The notes beneath the pieces were generated by a model. That model saw nothing but the letters and a program-made list of their open reading frames with translations, made no database searches and had not been told where the DNA came from. The position numbers and the translations under genes are program-made. Positions 1 to 8,225 of a stretch of 36,897 bases of DNA are shown here, piece by piece. The stretch's first letter is position 1. Every line of letters starts with the position of its first letter. Origin of the DNA: Archaeoglobus sp. Its GTDB lineage: Archaea > Halobacteriota > Archaeoglobi > Archaeoglobales > Archaeoglobaceae. The stretch is taken from NCBI GenBank assembly GCA_003978865.1, contig QNXS01000078.1, forward strand, positions 1-36,897, written 5' to 3'.

Positions 1-752
1 CCAATCCTTAGCGTGAAGTTCGTATCTGGACGGATTTTGGCCGGGATCGTTGTAAACTCCGAGATAGCCAATTTGGGTTTGCCGATAACCGATACGCTCA
101 GCGGAAGTTCAAAACTGTAGATGTTTCCAAATTCGTCCTTGCACTCTATATCGAGCTTCGCCTCGTGTTCTCCAACCTCCAAGCTTTTATTGGCGTATAT
201 TACGAATTTGAGGGACTTTACTTCGTTACTCCTCCAGCTCTTAAAGAATCTGTCCGTATCTTTGGCTAAAAATCCGCTAAAGCTCAGTCTAACATCTTTG
301 GTGTTTCCACCTCTGTTTACGACTTTAATCGTAACGTTTCCGGTCTCTCCCGGTTTAACGCTTCCTTCAATGCTTAAAATCTCAAACTGCGGTTTGTCAA
401 CGACTACTATGGCATACGTTCCCCTTACGTATCCGTTTCTTGGAGTATCGTTTACGAACTCCACGTAGCTAAGTCTAACCTCAAGCTCGTAAATTCCGGG
501 TTTGTCTGCGTATGCTTCAAATTCAACTGATGTTTTGCCGGTAAAATCACCCAAACTTACGCTTTTGCTCAGAAATCCCGAAATTATCAGGTTTGCGTTG
601 TGTATAGGGGTTTGGGTGCTTACCTCAACATCAACTACGAATTTGCCGATGGTAGGCTTTTCCGGAATCGTTTTAACCGACAGCTCAACGGCATTAGCTG
701 TTTGAACTATCAAGAGTAGGAGTAAAATACCCAATATAGCTTTAAATCTCAT
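1..752 (-). CDS. CARDB-type secreted/surface protein, partial (3' end outside window)
   Basis: About 250 codons read leftwards from an ATG at 752 and run off the window edge without a stop. The start follows a strong Shine-Dalgarno (GGAGG, 5-6 bases upstream). Residues 1-20 are a signal peptide (MRFKAILGILLLLLIVQTANA). The rest is beta-rich, with repeated modules typical of CARDB/NEW1 domains: a valine-rich strand, 'SVKPGETGNVTIKVVNRGG', then 'LEVGEHEAKLDIECKDEFG'. Two full modules and the beginning of a third are visible. This places it with archaeal COG1361-type S-layer/envelope proteins, which often precede an efflux or ABC system, but the downstream partner is not in the window. Secretion and domain type are well supported; the role is unknown. 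Confidence 0.75.
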   Translation of the reverse strand, partial: MRFKAILGILLLLLIVQTANAVELSVKTIPEKPTIGKFVVDVEVSTQTPIHNANLIISGFLSKSVSLGDFTGKTSVEFEAYADKPGIYELEVRLSYVEFVNDTPRNGYVRGTYAIVVVDKPQFEILSIEGSVKPGETGNVTIKVVNRGGNTKDVRLSFSGFLAKDTDRFFKSWRSNEVKSLKFVIYANKSLEVGEHEAKLDIECKDEFGNIYSFELPLSVSVIGKPKLAISEFTTIPAKIRPDTNFTLRI

Positions 753-982
753 TTTTTAACCTCCTAAATGCCTTCAAAATAAAATCATACTTAGGGGAAT
801 CCACATCCATACAGACTGAATACATAGCCAGACAATCCAGAAATGCGAGTACTTTGAACGGTTTTCGTTCTTGAAATAGTAGAAAGTGTATTTTTCGAAA
901 CTTCAGTTTCTGCAACTTCTTGAGCAGTATCATTTAGATTTCTCAAATAAAATTTCAAAGCTGCTTCAAGATCTTTTTTCAT
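742..982 (-). pseudogene. Possible small HTH-like gene, frameshifted
   Basis: Two overlapping minus-strand frames look like halves of one small protein of about 80 residues. Frame one starts at 982 (MKKDLEAALKFYLRNLNDTA...) and resembles the helix-turn-helix start of transposase-like or small regulatory proteins. Frame two carries the better-looking C-terminus (MDVDSPKYDFILKAFRRLKNEI) and ends at 742, overlapping the start of the CARDB gene. The switch would fall around 810-930. No clear ribosome binding site precedes 982. It may be a decayed gene, a sequencing indel, or chance. Confidence 0.3.
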
Positions 983-1270
983 TATGGACTTGTAGATTGA
1001 TCAAATTATTAACATTTTTGGTTGATTCAAAAGAATTCACATAATCGAAAAGTGGTAATGGTATTCAGTTATCCAATGTTATAAGGACAAAGTAAATTGT
1101 GTTTATGGTAAATTATGTTTATGTAGTGGATGCTAAAACGATTCACAACTTCGATTGCCAAACTTTTGTTCATGAACAAAACAAAATAGCAAAAATCGTA
1201 ACAAAACTCGCTAAGGAAAAACAAAAAATAAAGGATGGCTCGAAAAGTTGGTAGATCAGGTGATGGTAGC

Positions 1271-1735
1271 ATGGAATGCGAAATATGTGGCAGGGAAATT
1301 AAAGGTAGAAGTTACAGGATTCTGGTAGAAGGCAGTGAAATGACCGTCTGTGCTAAGTGCAAGGATTTTGGAGCTGAGAAACCATTTGTCGAAATAAAAA
1401 AACTAACCCTCAAAAAGAAATCAAAACCAAAAGTAGAACCCATAGAATTTGTGGAGGAACTTGTTGAAAACTTCAACGAGATAGTAAGAAGAGAAAGAGA
1501 GAAAAGAGGTTGGAGCCAGTCAGAACTCGCATTGAAAATACAGGAAAAGGAATCTCTTATAAGAAAGATTGAAAACTGTGAAATAACTCCCGAACCTGAG
1601 GTTGTAAAAAAGTTGGAGAAACTCTTCGGTGTAAAACTTATGGAAAAAGTTCCGGAAATAAAAGTGGACATGAAAAAATCGAACATAACTCCAACGCTTG
1701 GAGATGTGGTAGTAATAAAGAAAAAGAAAAAGTAA
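1271..1735 (+). CDS. Multiprotein bridging factor 1 (MBF1)
   Basis: 154-residue archaeal MBF1: an N-terminal zinc ribbon (MECEICGREIKGRSYRI, then VCAKCKDFG), a basic lysine-rich linker, and a C-terminal Cro/C1-type HTH (EREKRGWSQSELALKIQEKE, ending with GVKL). In archaea MBF1 binds the small ribosomal subunit and its HTH is related to that of the eukaryotic coactivator. I chose ATG 1271 rather than the in-frame ATG at 1235 because the family begins MxCEICG and a GGTGAT motif lies just upstream. An A/T-rich TATA-like stretch (1224-1233) sits about 40 bases before this start. The tail is very lysine-rich. The gene stands alone between a convergent-free gap and the methyltransferase at 1772. Confidence 0.88.
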   Translation: MECEICGREIKGRSYRILVEGSEMTVCAKCKDFGAEKPFVEIKKLTLKKKSKPKVEPIEFVEELVENFNEIVRREREKRGWSQSELALKIQEKESLIRKIENCEITPEPEVVKKLEKLFGVKLMEKVPEIKVDMKKSNITPTLGDVVVIKKKKK

Positions 1736-1771
1736 GAAAAATGTAATTTATTTTTTAAATGAAAAAAGAAA

Positions 1772-3019
1772 ATGAAGGAAATTAATATCCGGAGAAAGGA
1801 TTTCGAAACGGTTGATGGAGCCGTTAAAGAAGCTGTAAATCTTGTAAAAAGAGGATATCAGGAGAAACAGGTAGTTGCAAGGATTAGCAGAACTCTAAAA
1901 AACATAAAAATACCTTTTTCCGCCAAGGACGTATACACAGCAGCCAAACTAAGAATAAAAGCTAAGGAAAAATTTGGCAATCTATCTCAAAAGTTATTCT
2001 TTGATGAGAGCGGATACCGCTATTCAACTCCCGCATTAGTTGCGGAATACAGGGCTAAGAGGCTTAAAAATTACTCGATTGCAGACGTTAGCTGTGGAAG
2101 TGGTTTGCAACTTGCATTTTTCGGTTTTTTCACTGATGCTACGGGTGTTGAGTTGAATAAAAAAAGGGCATACATTGCTAAAATGAATATAACTGCCCTA
2201 AATTCAAGTGCTGAAGTTTACTTTGGGGATGCATTTGAATATAGAGCAAACGAGGAGGTTATATTCTCCGATCCAGCAAGACCTGAAAGTGAGGAGATAA
2301 GAACTCTAAGGGGTCTCCAACCAAATCCTATAAAACTTGCAGAAAAGTTTTCAGATAAATTGCTTGCATTTGAACTTCCGCCACAAATGCCTCCGGAAAG
2401 GGTTGACAGATCATTCTCAGTTCTTGGAGGAAAAATTAAAGGTGAGAAGGAATACACGTCTATAAGATTTAGGCTCAATAGACTTGCCTTCTATTCGGGA
2501 GAGCTTGCTACATGCAAAGTTTCAGCATTGTCACTTCCTTCCGGAGAGAGAGTAACATCAGATGACAGTAAAGCAGAACTAAAAAATGGAAAAATTGGAG
2601 AAATTTTGGCTGAAGTTGATAGGACAGTTGTTCATGCTGGGCTTCTTGAGAATCTGGTAGGAAAACTTGATATAGATGCCTGCATAGCTTTTAGAGATTT
2701 AAGGAGAACTGTCTTGAGCGTTAGTGAGGTTACGAATTCTGCATTTTTGAGACACTATGAAGTTGTATGTAAGGCAAAAAGTCTTTCTGAATGTAGAGAA
2801 AAACTTGAACAAATCGGGGCGAGAAAAGTAACTCTGAGATTCAGCATTGATCCGGAGAAGTACTGGGATATAAGAAAAAAACTTGAATCTGGACTTAAAG
2901 GAGATAAACACATTTATTTGTTCAGATTTGACAAGTTTATAATGTGTACGTCGCTAACCGAACGGGAATGGGAAACAAAAAATAAATCGGGTTTGAACAA
3001 TCATCATGCACAAATCTGA
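1772..3019 (+). CDS. Class I SAM-dependent methyltransferase, THUMP-like type
   Basis: 415 residues. Near residue 100 is the SAM-binding motif I (SIADVSCGSGLQLAFFG), followed by an acidic motif II (GVELNKKRA) and a DPxR-type motif IV (IFSDPARPESEEIRTLRG) instead of the N/DPPY of base methylases. The C-terminal third resembles the THUMP-like tail of this bacterial/archaeal family. The substrate is not established; RNA is likely given that architecture. The stop overlaps the start of purP by 14 bases, so the two genes are translationally coupled. No biochemical link to purine synthesis is evident. Confidence 0.72.
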   Translation: MKEINIRRKDFETVDGAVKEAVNLVKRGYQEKQVVARISRTLKNIKIPFSAKDVYTAAKLRIKAKEKFGNLSQKLFFDESGYRYSTPALVAEYRAKRLKNYSIADVSCGSGLQLAFFGFFTDATGVELNKKRAYIAKMNITALNSSAEVYFGDAFEYRANEEVIFSDPARPESEEIRTLRGLQPNPIKLAEKFSDKLLAFELPPQMPPERVDRSFSVLGGKIKGEKEYTSIRFRLNRLAFYSGELATCKVSALSLPSGERVTSDDSKAELKNGKIGEILAEVDRTVVHAGLLENLVGKLDIDACIAFRDLRRTVLSVSEVTNSAFLRHYEVVCKAKSLSECREKLEQIGARKVTLRFSIDPEKYWDIRKKLESGLKGDKHIYLFRFDKFIMCTSLTEREWETKNKSGLNNHHAQI

Positions 3020-4094
3020 AATAGACAGAGAAAAACCACTTGAGATACTAAAAGAATATGACAGGGATAACATAACCATAGCGACACTTGGTAGTCATTC
3101 TGCTCTGAACATTCTTAGAGGAGCAAGAGATGAAGGATTTAGGGCTGTTTGTATTTGTAGAAGGCGAGAAAGGATAATTTATGAATCCTTTGAAATTGCC
3201 GATGAACTGATCGAGATAAAAGACTACAGCGATCTGCTAAAAAAAAGCCTACAGGATGAACTTGTTGAAGTAAATACAATACTAATTCCACACGGAACGT
3301 TTAATGCATACATTGGAAATCTAAACGATCTCTACGTTCCCGTTTTTGGAAACAGAGAACTTATGCTCTGGGAGACTGTAAGAGAGAAGCAGATGAGATG
3401 GCTGCTTGAAGCTGGGTTGAACTTACCTAAGGCGTATTCAAGTCCTGAAGAAATAGACAGGCTTGTTATAGTGAAGTATCCCGGGGCAAGAGGAGGCGCT
3501 GGTTACTTTCTTGCAACTTCTCCGGAGGACTTCTACGAAAAATCAGAAAAAATGATTGAAAAGGGAATTATAGACAGAGACGATCTGAAAAAAGTATACA
3601 TACAAGAGTACATAACTGGAGCAAATGTTTACTTTACTTTTTTCTACTCACCTGTTTTCGAAAGAGTTGAACTAATTGCTGCCGACAGAAGGTATGAATC
3701 GAGTATAGACGGTATGGGAAGAATACCTGCTGATATTCAGCTGAAATCCGGAATATCTCCTACATACACGGTTGTTGGAAACTTCCCGGTAGTTTTGAGA
3801 GAGAGTTTGCTGTCAAAAGTGCTTAGAGCTGCTAAAGGTGTTGTTGAAGTCTCCAAGAAGATAGCATATCCGGGAATGGTGGGACCCTTCTGTCTTGAAA
3901 CGGTTTTTGATGAGAACGCAGAGATGTACGTTTTTGAAATTTCTGCGAGGATCGTTGCAGGCAGTAACGTTGGAATACCTTACTCTCCCTACTCCTATAT
4001 ACTTTTTGGGGAACCGATGTATGCAGGTAGACGAATTGCGAGAGAAGTAAAGCTTGCAGCTAAAAGAGATATGCTTGAAGAACTCGTTTACTAA
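3006..4094 (+). CDS. purP: Formate-dependent FAICAR synthetase PurP
   Basis: 362 residues, full length for PurP (5-formaminoimidazole-4-carboxamide ribonucleotide synthetase). This archaeal ATP-grasp enzyme uses formate and ATP to formylate AICAR, replacing the transformylase half of PurH. Family signatures: ATLGSHSALNILRGARDEGF at about residue 25, the hinge VPVFGNRELMLWE, the nucleotide-binding VKYPGARGGAGYFLA, IQEYITGANVYF, and the metal-binding FEISARIVAGSNVG near the C-terminus. The start lies inside the methyltransferase end. Use of formate rather than formyl-tetrahydrofolate fits a methanopterin-based archaeon. Confidence 0.93.
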   Translation: MHKSEIDREKPLEILKEYDRDNITIATLGSHSALNILRGARDEGFRAVCICRRRERIIYESFEIADELIEIKDYSDLLKKSLQDELVEVNTILIPHGTFNAYIGNLNDLYVPVFGNRELMLWETVREKQMRWLLEAGLNLPKAYSSPEEIDRLVIVKYPGARGGAGYFLATSPEDFYEKSEKMIEKGIIDRDDLKKVYIQEYITGANVYFTFFYSPVFERVELIAADRRYESSIDGMGRIPADIQLKSGISPTYTVVGNFPVVLRESLLSKVLRAAKGVVEVSKKIAYPGMVGPFCLETVFDENAEMYVFEISARIVAGSNVGIPYSPYSYILFGEPMYAGRRIAREVKLAAKRDMLEELVY

Positions 4095-4160
4095 ACTTTA
4101 AATTTTTTAATTAAATTTTTAAGCTTTTAACAATTAAAAAACTAAAAATTGTTTGAAGCT
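4095..4160. terminator. A/T-rich convergent terminator region
   Basis: A 66-base gap between convergent purP and the PAC2 gene. It carries T runs on both strands (attttttaattaaattttt and the reverse), the usual archaeal intrinsic termination signal, so it can stop transcription from either side. Confidence 0.45.
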
Positions 4161-4937
4161 TCATCTGAAATATCCCAAGTCTTCATCACCTTTCCACTGC
4201 ATTGCGCTTTCCTGCATCTCCTTTATTTGGGCTATTAGTTTTTCCATTTCCTTAGCTCTTTCATCAAGAGCTTCAACACTGACGTCAAGTTTTAGAATCT
4301 TCATCAGCACTTCCAGAACAGCCTTAGCGCTTTTTGGATCAACCATGTACCCAGAAGTTGAACCCATCAGACATGCTGCTTCAATTCCCTCGAGCATTGC
4401 CACCCCGAGCAAAAGCCCTGAAGCTCCTATTATGCCTCCTCCCGGTTCTCCATCCTCAAATCTCACGCCGTATTGCTTTAGCTCCTCTACCATCTTTTTA
4501 GAGTTTGCAGCTCCAAGTACGTATGGTTCTTCCACCAGCCGACCGATCCCGTATCCACCGAGTGTATATATTCTCTTAGCTTTAAACTTCTTTGCCACAT
4601 CTATATATGCATTTACAAGCTCAAAATGCCCCTCATTGCTTATACTCTGAAAATCTCCTACAAGTATCAGCAAATCAGGACATTTGCATTCTGATTTGTA
4701 AACGTATATTTCATTTTTTGGAATTGCTATGGTTCCATCGTTCTTTGTCATCACTTGCGGTGGAAAGTGGTGGGAGTATATCTCCACAGCTTTTTCAGCT
4801 TTTAACTCTTTGACAAGGTGGTCTGCAACAAGCTTTCCAACATGTCCTATTCCCGGCAAACCTTCTATGAACACAGGATTTTTTAGCTTGACATCCTCCG
4901 GATTCAAAATAAACCTGACATCAACTCTCTTAAGCAT
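4161..4937 (-). CDS. PAC2-family protein, proteasome assembly chaperone type (PbaB-like)
   Basis: 258 residues from ATG 4937, which has GAGGTGA 5-6 bases upstream; an in-frame start at 4967 lacks this. PAC2 signatures include FIEGLPGIGHVGKLVADHLV near residue 22, SHHFPPQVM, a glycine-rich GGYGIGRL and EPGGGIIGASGLLLGVA, and a charged C-terminal helix. Archaeal PAC2 proteins such as PbaB act as chaperones of the proteasome or other assemblies. The genomic neighbours Nop10 and aIF2-alpha are the usual archaeal ones. It is often mislabelled as isopropylmalate dehydratase in databases. Confidence 0.85.
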   Translation of the reverse strand: MLKRVDVRFILNPEDVKLKNPVFIEGLPGIGHVGKLVADHLVKELKAEKAVEIYSHHFPPQVMTKNDGTIAIPKNEIYVYKSECKCPDLLILVGDFQSISNEGHFELVNAYIDVAKKFKAKRIYTLGGYGIGRLVEEPYVLGAANSKKMVEELKQYGVRFEDGEPGGGIIGASGLLLGVAMLEGIEAACLMGSTSGYMVDPKSAKAVLEVLMKILKLDVSVEALDERAKEMEKLIAQIKEMQESAMQWKGDEDLGYFR

Positions 4938-5046
4938 GCTTTCACCTCTTGAGTAAAGTTTACGCAACTTTTTATGAGTTTCGGTATTTCAGAGATTCCT
5001 TTTAGAATCAAACAACACAAGTAACCAGTAATGCCAATAATAAATT

Positions 5047-5220
5047 TTACCTGTAAAAAAAGCCAAGCTCCTTTCTTAGTCTTCTGCGGTACTTGCCATA
5101 CGGGTCTTCCAAAGAAAACTTTGGAGGAATTGGCATTATCGTTTTTTCCCCGCACTCAGGGCATACATCTCTTAGAGTATACCTGCCACATTTCTTACAC
5201 TTTTTTATTCTGACTTTCAT
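5047..5220 (-). CDS. nop10: H/ACA RNP protein Nop10
   Basis: A 57-residue gene, easy to miss because of its size. It starts MKVRIKKCKKCGRYTLRD and continues VCPECGEKTIMPIPPKFSLE, ending DPYGKYRRRLRKELGFFYR. The two CxxC pairs form the Nop10 zinc ribbon, and PPKFSPxDPYGKYRR is the invariant family motif. Nop10 joins Cbf5, Gar1 and L7Ae in the RNA-guided pseudouridylation complex. ATG 5220 lies 2 bases after the aIF2-alpha stop, with a GAGAGAGG ribosome binding site inside that gene, so the two are coupled. A candidate guide RNA for this complex lies 0.9 kb away. Confidence 0.95.
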   Translation of the reverse strand: MKVRIKKCKKCGRYTLRDVCPECGEKTIMPIPPKFSLEDPYGKYRRRLRKELGFFYR

Positions 5221-5222
5221 GG

Positions 5223-6059
5223 TTAAATTGCCTCTCTCACAAAGTTACCAGTTCCTCCAAGTTTCTTTATCGTTTTTAACACAGCACCAGTAACTTTTTT
5301 TAGTACTTTTTCTGCAGTTTTGTAATCCTCAGCCTCAATTATTATTCTGTACTTTGGTGCTCCGACGTATTCAAGCTTCATTTCGACATTCTTAGCTTGT
5401 TTATATGCTTCCATGAGTGCTTGTTTTATCCTCTCCACACCGTTAGGTGCATTACTTCTCAACTCAAAGTATCCCCTGACCTTGACTTTTGGTGGTTTTA
5501 TATTCTCCTGAGCTATTTCAGCTATTGCCCTTGCGAGCTTCTCTCCCGCTATTGGTACGAGAACTTCGTAACCTTCGTAAGTTACTTCTTCAAAAGCTCC
5601 ATAAACGGTATCGTACTTTTCCATCAATTTTTTACCCACCTTCAACAGCTCATCTCTTCCTGTTTCTACTTTTTCACCTGCGATTTCGAGCCATTTAAAA
5701 GCCTTCATTTCATTTTTCCATTGCTGAATTTTTTCTTTTCTCTGTCTGTCGTTAACGTCCTTTATTGAGAGGTCTATATGCCCCCTTTTTGGATTTACAT
5801 CAAGAACTTTACAGACAACTTTTTGACCCTTTTTAACATAATCCCTGATATCCTTGATCCACCCCGGAGCAACTTCACTTATGTGTACAAGTCCTTCCTT
5901 ACCTTCATATTCATCGAGTGAGACAAAAGCTCCAAAGTCAAGGACTCTTGTTACAGTACCAATTACTATTTCTCCCTTGGATGGATAACCACTTCTTTTT
6001 ATTACCAGTCTTTCTGATTTTTTATCTGATTTATCAGATGTTTTGTTTTTTTCACCCAT
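5223..6059 (-). CDS. Translation initiation factor aIF2 subunit alpha
   Basis: 278 residues. An N-terminal S1/OB domain (PSKGEIVIGTVTRVLDFGAF...EGLVHISEVAPGW) is followed by the helical domain and the C-terminal alpha-beta domain (RGYFELRSNAPNGVERIKQAL), as in archaeal eIF2-alpha. It binds the gamma subunit and helps deliver initiator tRNA. The N-terminus has about 20 extra lysine/serine/aspartate-rich residues (MGEKNKTSDKSDKKSERL) before the conserved region. The start is supported by GAGGGATG about 7 bases upstream. The order aIF2a-nop10-PAC2 is a widely conserved archaeal operon; L44e and S27e, often upstream, are absent here. Confidence 0.95.
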   Translation of the reverse strand: MGEKNKTSDKSDKKSERLVIKRSGYPSKGEIVIGTVTRVLDFGAFVSLDEYEGKEGLVHISEVAPGWIKDIRDYVKKGQKVVCKVLDVNPKRGHIDLSIKDVNDRQRKEKIQQWKNEMKAFKWLEIAGEKVETGRDELLKVGKKLMEKYDTVYGAFEEVTYEGYEVLVPIAGEKLARAIAEIAQENIKPPKVKVRGYFELRSNAPNGVERIKQALMEAYKQAKNVEMKLEYVGAPKYRIIIEAEDYKTAEKVLKKVTGAVLKTIKKLGGTGNFVREAI

Positions 6060-6121
6060 TGATACATCCCTCAGGGAGAGTAATTTAAATGTTTTTGAGA
6101 TACAAAATTCGAATGCAAAAT

Positions 6122-6190
6122 AAGTGTAGCCCGCCGTGTGGTTTCCCCATCACAGTAGGTTCAGGGGACGCATGGCTGGCGGGCAGTAGA
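6122..6190 (-). ncRNA. Candidate H/ACA guide RNA
   Basis: A GC-rich island in A/T-rich DNA folds on the minus strand as a single H/ACA unit. The lower stem is GCCCGCC (6184-6178) with GGCGGGC (6135-6129). A pseudouridylation pocket follows (AGCCATGC on the 5' side, AACCACAC on the 3' side), then a CCCC/GGGG upper stem. The apical K-turn/K-loop has UGA and UGAU on its two strands, and an ACA box (6127-6125) lies one base after the lower stem. About 16 bases separate the upper stem from ACA, as the family requires. The opposite strand has no ACA. The RNA may be transcribed alone or processed from the aIF2-alpha leader. Confidence 0.68.
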
Positions 6191-6269
6191 CTTTTAAGCA
6201 TTGTTGTTGAAATAACTTACTATGGTTACCTCGTTTTAATCTTTATTACATATAAGCTTTTAAGCTTTA

Positions 6270-6677
6270 TTAAAGATAACCAAACAGTGTCAGGTAGTAT
6301 TCAATATTTGAAAGAAAATCTCTCAATGCTCTCATAGGAACGATCAAACATCCGCCACATGAAACAATCCCATCGTCAATTAATGGGACTAAAATCGGGA
6401 TGACTTCTCTACCGCTTAACTTTGAATATCTCCTACATCTTTCCGCATGTTTTTTTGCTTCTCTCTTGACCGCTGAAAGTCTGTACCAGCCACCTGTGTA
6501 TCTTTTTGCATCGATTGCTAATACAAGTTTACCCTTGCAGGCTAAAACATCTATTTCACTTTTACCCATATCATCCCTAAAAACAACTCTGAACTGCGTT
6601 TCAAACTCATAACTCTCAAAAACATCCCTAACAAACTCCTCAAACTTCTGCCAACTATCAAACTCCCAAGTTTTCAT
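6270..6677 (-). CDS. PD-(D/E)xK nuclease-like protein
   Basis: 135 residues from ATG 6677; a TTG two codons earlier is also possible. The core holds a restriction-endonuclease-like signature: an N-terminal Glu-rich helix (FEEFVRDVFESYEF), then SEIDVLACKGKLVLAIDAKRY, giving D...DxK with the usual spacing. A later hydrophobic strand (VIPILVPLIDDGIV) completes the fold. It resembles archaeal Mrr/NERD- or Hjc-like single-domain nucleases of unknown role. It lies upstream of the guide RNA candidate and 30 bases downstream of the DUF1922 gene, probably in the same transcript. Confidence 0.65.
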   Translation of the reverse strand: MKTWEFDSWQKFEEFVRDVFESYEFETQFRVVFRDDMGKSEIDVLACKGKLVLAIDAKRYTGGWYRLSAVKREAKKHAERCRRYSKLSGREVIPILVPLIDDGIVSCGGCLIVPMRALRDFLSNIEYYLTLFGYL

Positions 6678-6709
6678 CCTCAAAATCCCTTCTTTGATTT
6701 ACTATTGTC

Positions 6710-6913
6710 TTAACCAAGAGATTTGAAATCTGTATTTTTGTAGCTCTGCATGAACCTCACAACCTCTCCAGCAGTTCTTTCATCTTCAACCTTTTTAATT
6801 GTGATAACTCTTCGCAGATAATTCCTGTAACCGCAGGTGCATGTTTTAGTTTTGCTTCCAGCTTTTGCGTAAAGGTATCTGCCACACTTCCTGCATCTGA
6901 AAATGATATACAT
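6710..6913 (-). CDS. DUF1922 zinc-ribbon protein
   Basis: 67 residues. The N-terminal half is a rubredoxin-like zinc ribbon (FRCRKCGRYLYAKAGSKTKTC, then TCGYRNYLRRV) and the C-terminal half is helical. This matches the archaeal DUF1922 family, known from a Methanothermobacter structure; its function is unknown. The start is 3 bases after the stop of the FAD oxidoreductase, so the two are co-transcribed. Confidence 0.75.
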   Translation of the reverse strand: MYIIFRCRKCGRYLYAKAGSKTKTCTCGYRNYLRRVITIKKVEDERTAGEVVRFMQSYKNTDFKSLG

Positions 6914-6916
6914 AAT

Positions 6917-8173
6917 TTAAAATCCAAAGTCCTTCTTTATTACTTCTGCTACTTCCATACCAGCTTTAACACTGCCGTTCATACTTCTCTCCGGGTAGTT
7001 TGGTTTTGATGTTATTCCTGCTACATAAAATCCCTTAATTTTGGTTCTGTACGGCGTTATTTTGTTGAGGTATCCCGATTCATAAACCGGTCCACTATAC
7101 TTTGCTCTGAAAAGTTTTGCCCACCTAACCTCTTTCTCTTCCATACCAAACTTGCGGAGATCTCTCAGGTACATCTTTATAACATCTTTCTCGCAGCACT
7201 TCATAAGCTTACTTTCTGGATGCGTGTATCCTGCAAGATAAATTAAGTTCTCTCCGTAATCTTCAAACGGCATAAAGTGTGTGTGTTCGACCACAGCACC
7301 AAAAGTGCAGTTTACGTTGCTCCAGTAAATATCTTCCGTGACAGTTTCATCGCTCGAAAGCAGAACGCACACAGAACTTTGATACTTTACGTCCTTTATT
7401 CCCGATTTACTCTTTAATTCTCTGTTGATGTCACTCAATAAAGGTACTGGAGCTGTCCACAAAACAGCATCAAATTCTTCTCCGTTGACTTTCCACTTTC
7501 CACAATTCTCTACTTTATATACTCCCTGCTTTACTATTTCTACATTCCCGGTTTCAACTTTTGCAACCAGCCTGTCAAATAACTGCTGAAATCCATGCCT
7601 CAGATACCCCAGTTCTTCTCCATTTCTTTTTCTGTTACTCCGTATTGCTACTCTCGCTAAGAGCCAAGAATAACTAACCTCGCCATATTGATTACCAAAC
7701 TTTGACCTGAGAAGGGGCAGAAAGAATGAGTTCAGCAAATCTTCTCCAAGATCTTCCTTTATACCATCTAAAACACTCACTTCATCGTACTTTTTAAAAT
7801 CGCTGTATTTCATCTTTCTGCACTTCAGTGTAAAAAATGCAAGTTTTATCTTATCAAGAAGCTTCATTCCCGGATATCTAATAATCTCATACAGCGTATT
7901 CATCGGGTAAATTTTACCTTCAAATTCCTGACCGATCCTTACTACTCTCCAAACTAACTTGTTTCCTAATCCAAGTCGTTTTATCAGGTTCAAAAGCTCT
8001 TCATCTCTTCTGAAGCAGTGATGATAGAACTTTTCTATGCAGTAAGACGGGCAGTAACTTGAAGCAAGACCTCCGATGTTATCCTTCTCAAAAATTTTTA
8101 AATTGAAATATTCACTAAGTTCGTAAGCAGCTGATAATCCTGTCAATCCCGCACCAACTATTGCCAGCTTCAT
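6917..8173 (-). CDS. FAD-dependent amine oxidase/protoporphyrinogen oxidase-like protein
   Basis: 418 residues. The Rossmann FAD-binding motif opens the protein (MKLAIVGAGLTGLSAAYEL, then an acidic FEKD at the end of beta 2), followed by GGLASSY. The C-terminal FAD contact FYVAGITSKPNYPERSMNG is present. The middle resembles NAD(P)/FAD amino-oxidase relatives of HemG/HemY (phytoene-desaturase superfamily) found near archaeal sugar or lipid genes. The substrate is not known. There is a short A/T-rich leader upstream, and the DUF1922 gene follows in the same operon. Confidence 0.75.
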   Translation of the reverse strand: MKLAIVGAGLTGLSAAYELSEYFNLKIFEKDNIGGLASSYCPSYCIEKFYHHCFRRDEELLNLIKRLGLGNKLVWRVVRIGQEFEGKIYPMNTLYEIIRYPGMKLLDKIKLAFFTLKCRKMKYSDFKKYDEVSVLDGIKEDLGEDLLNSFFLPLLRSKFGNQYGEVSYSWLLARVAIRSNRKRNGEELGYLRHGFQQLFDRLVAKVETGNVEIVKQGVYKVENCGKWKVNGEEFDAVLWTAPVPLLSDINRELKSKSGIKDVKYQSSVCVLLSSDETVTEDIYWSNVNCTFGAVVEHTHFMPFEDYGENLIYLAGYTHPESKLMKCCEKDVIKMYLRDLRKFGMEEKEVRWAKLFRAKYSGPVYESGYLNKITPYRTKIKGFYVAGITSKPNYPERSMNGSVKAGMEVAEVIKKDFGF

Positions 8174-8225
8174 GCTCTCTTAATTGTGGTGGGCTATTTA
8201 AATGTAAAAGATGAAATTTTAATGA

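Noticed and set aside
1312..1686. Long minus-strand frame
   Set aside because: Antisense of the well-identified MBF1 gene.
4904..5155. 83-residue minus-strand frame over the nop10 interval
   Set aside because: Nop10 in another frame has an unambiguous zinc ribbon and family motif.
6122..6190. Same GC-rich hairpin as a plus-strand RNA or a simple terminator
   Set aside because: Only the minus strand has ACA at the right spacing and a K-loop in the right order; there is no T run after the hairpin.
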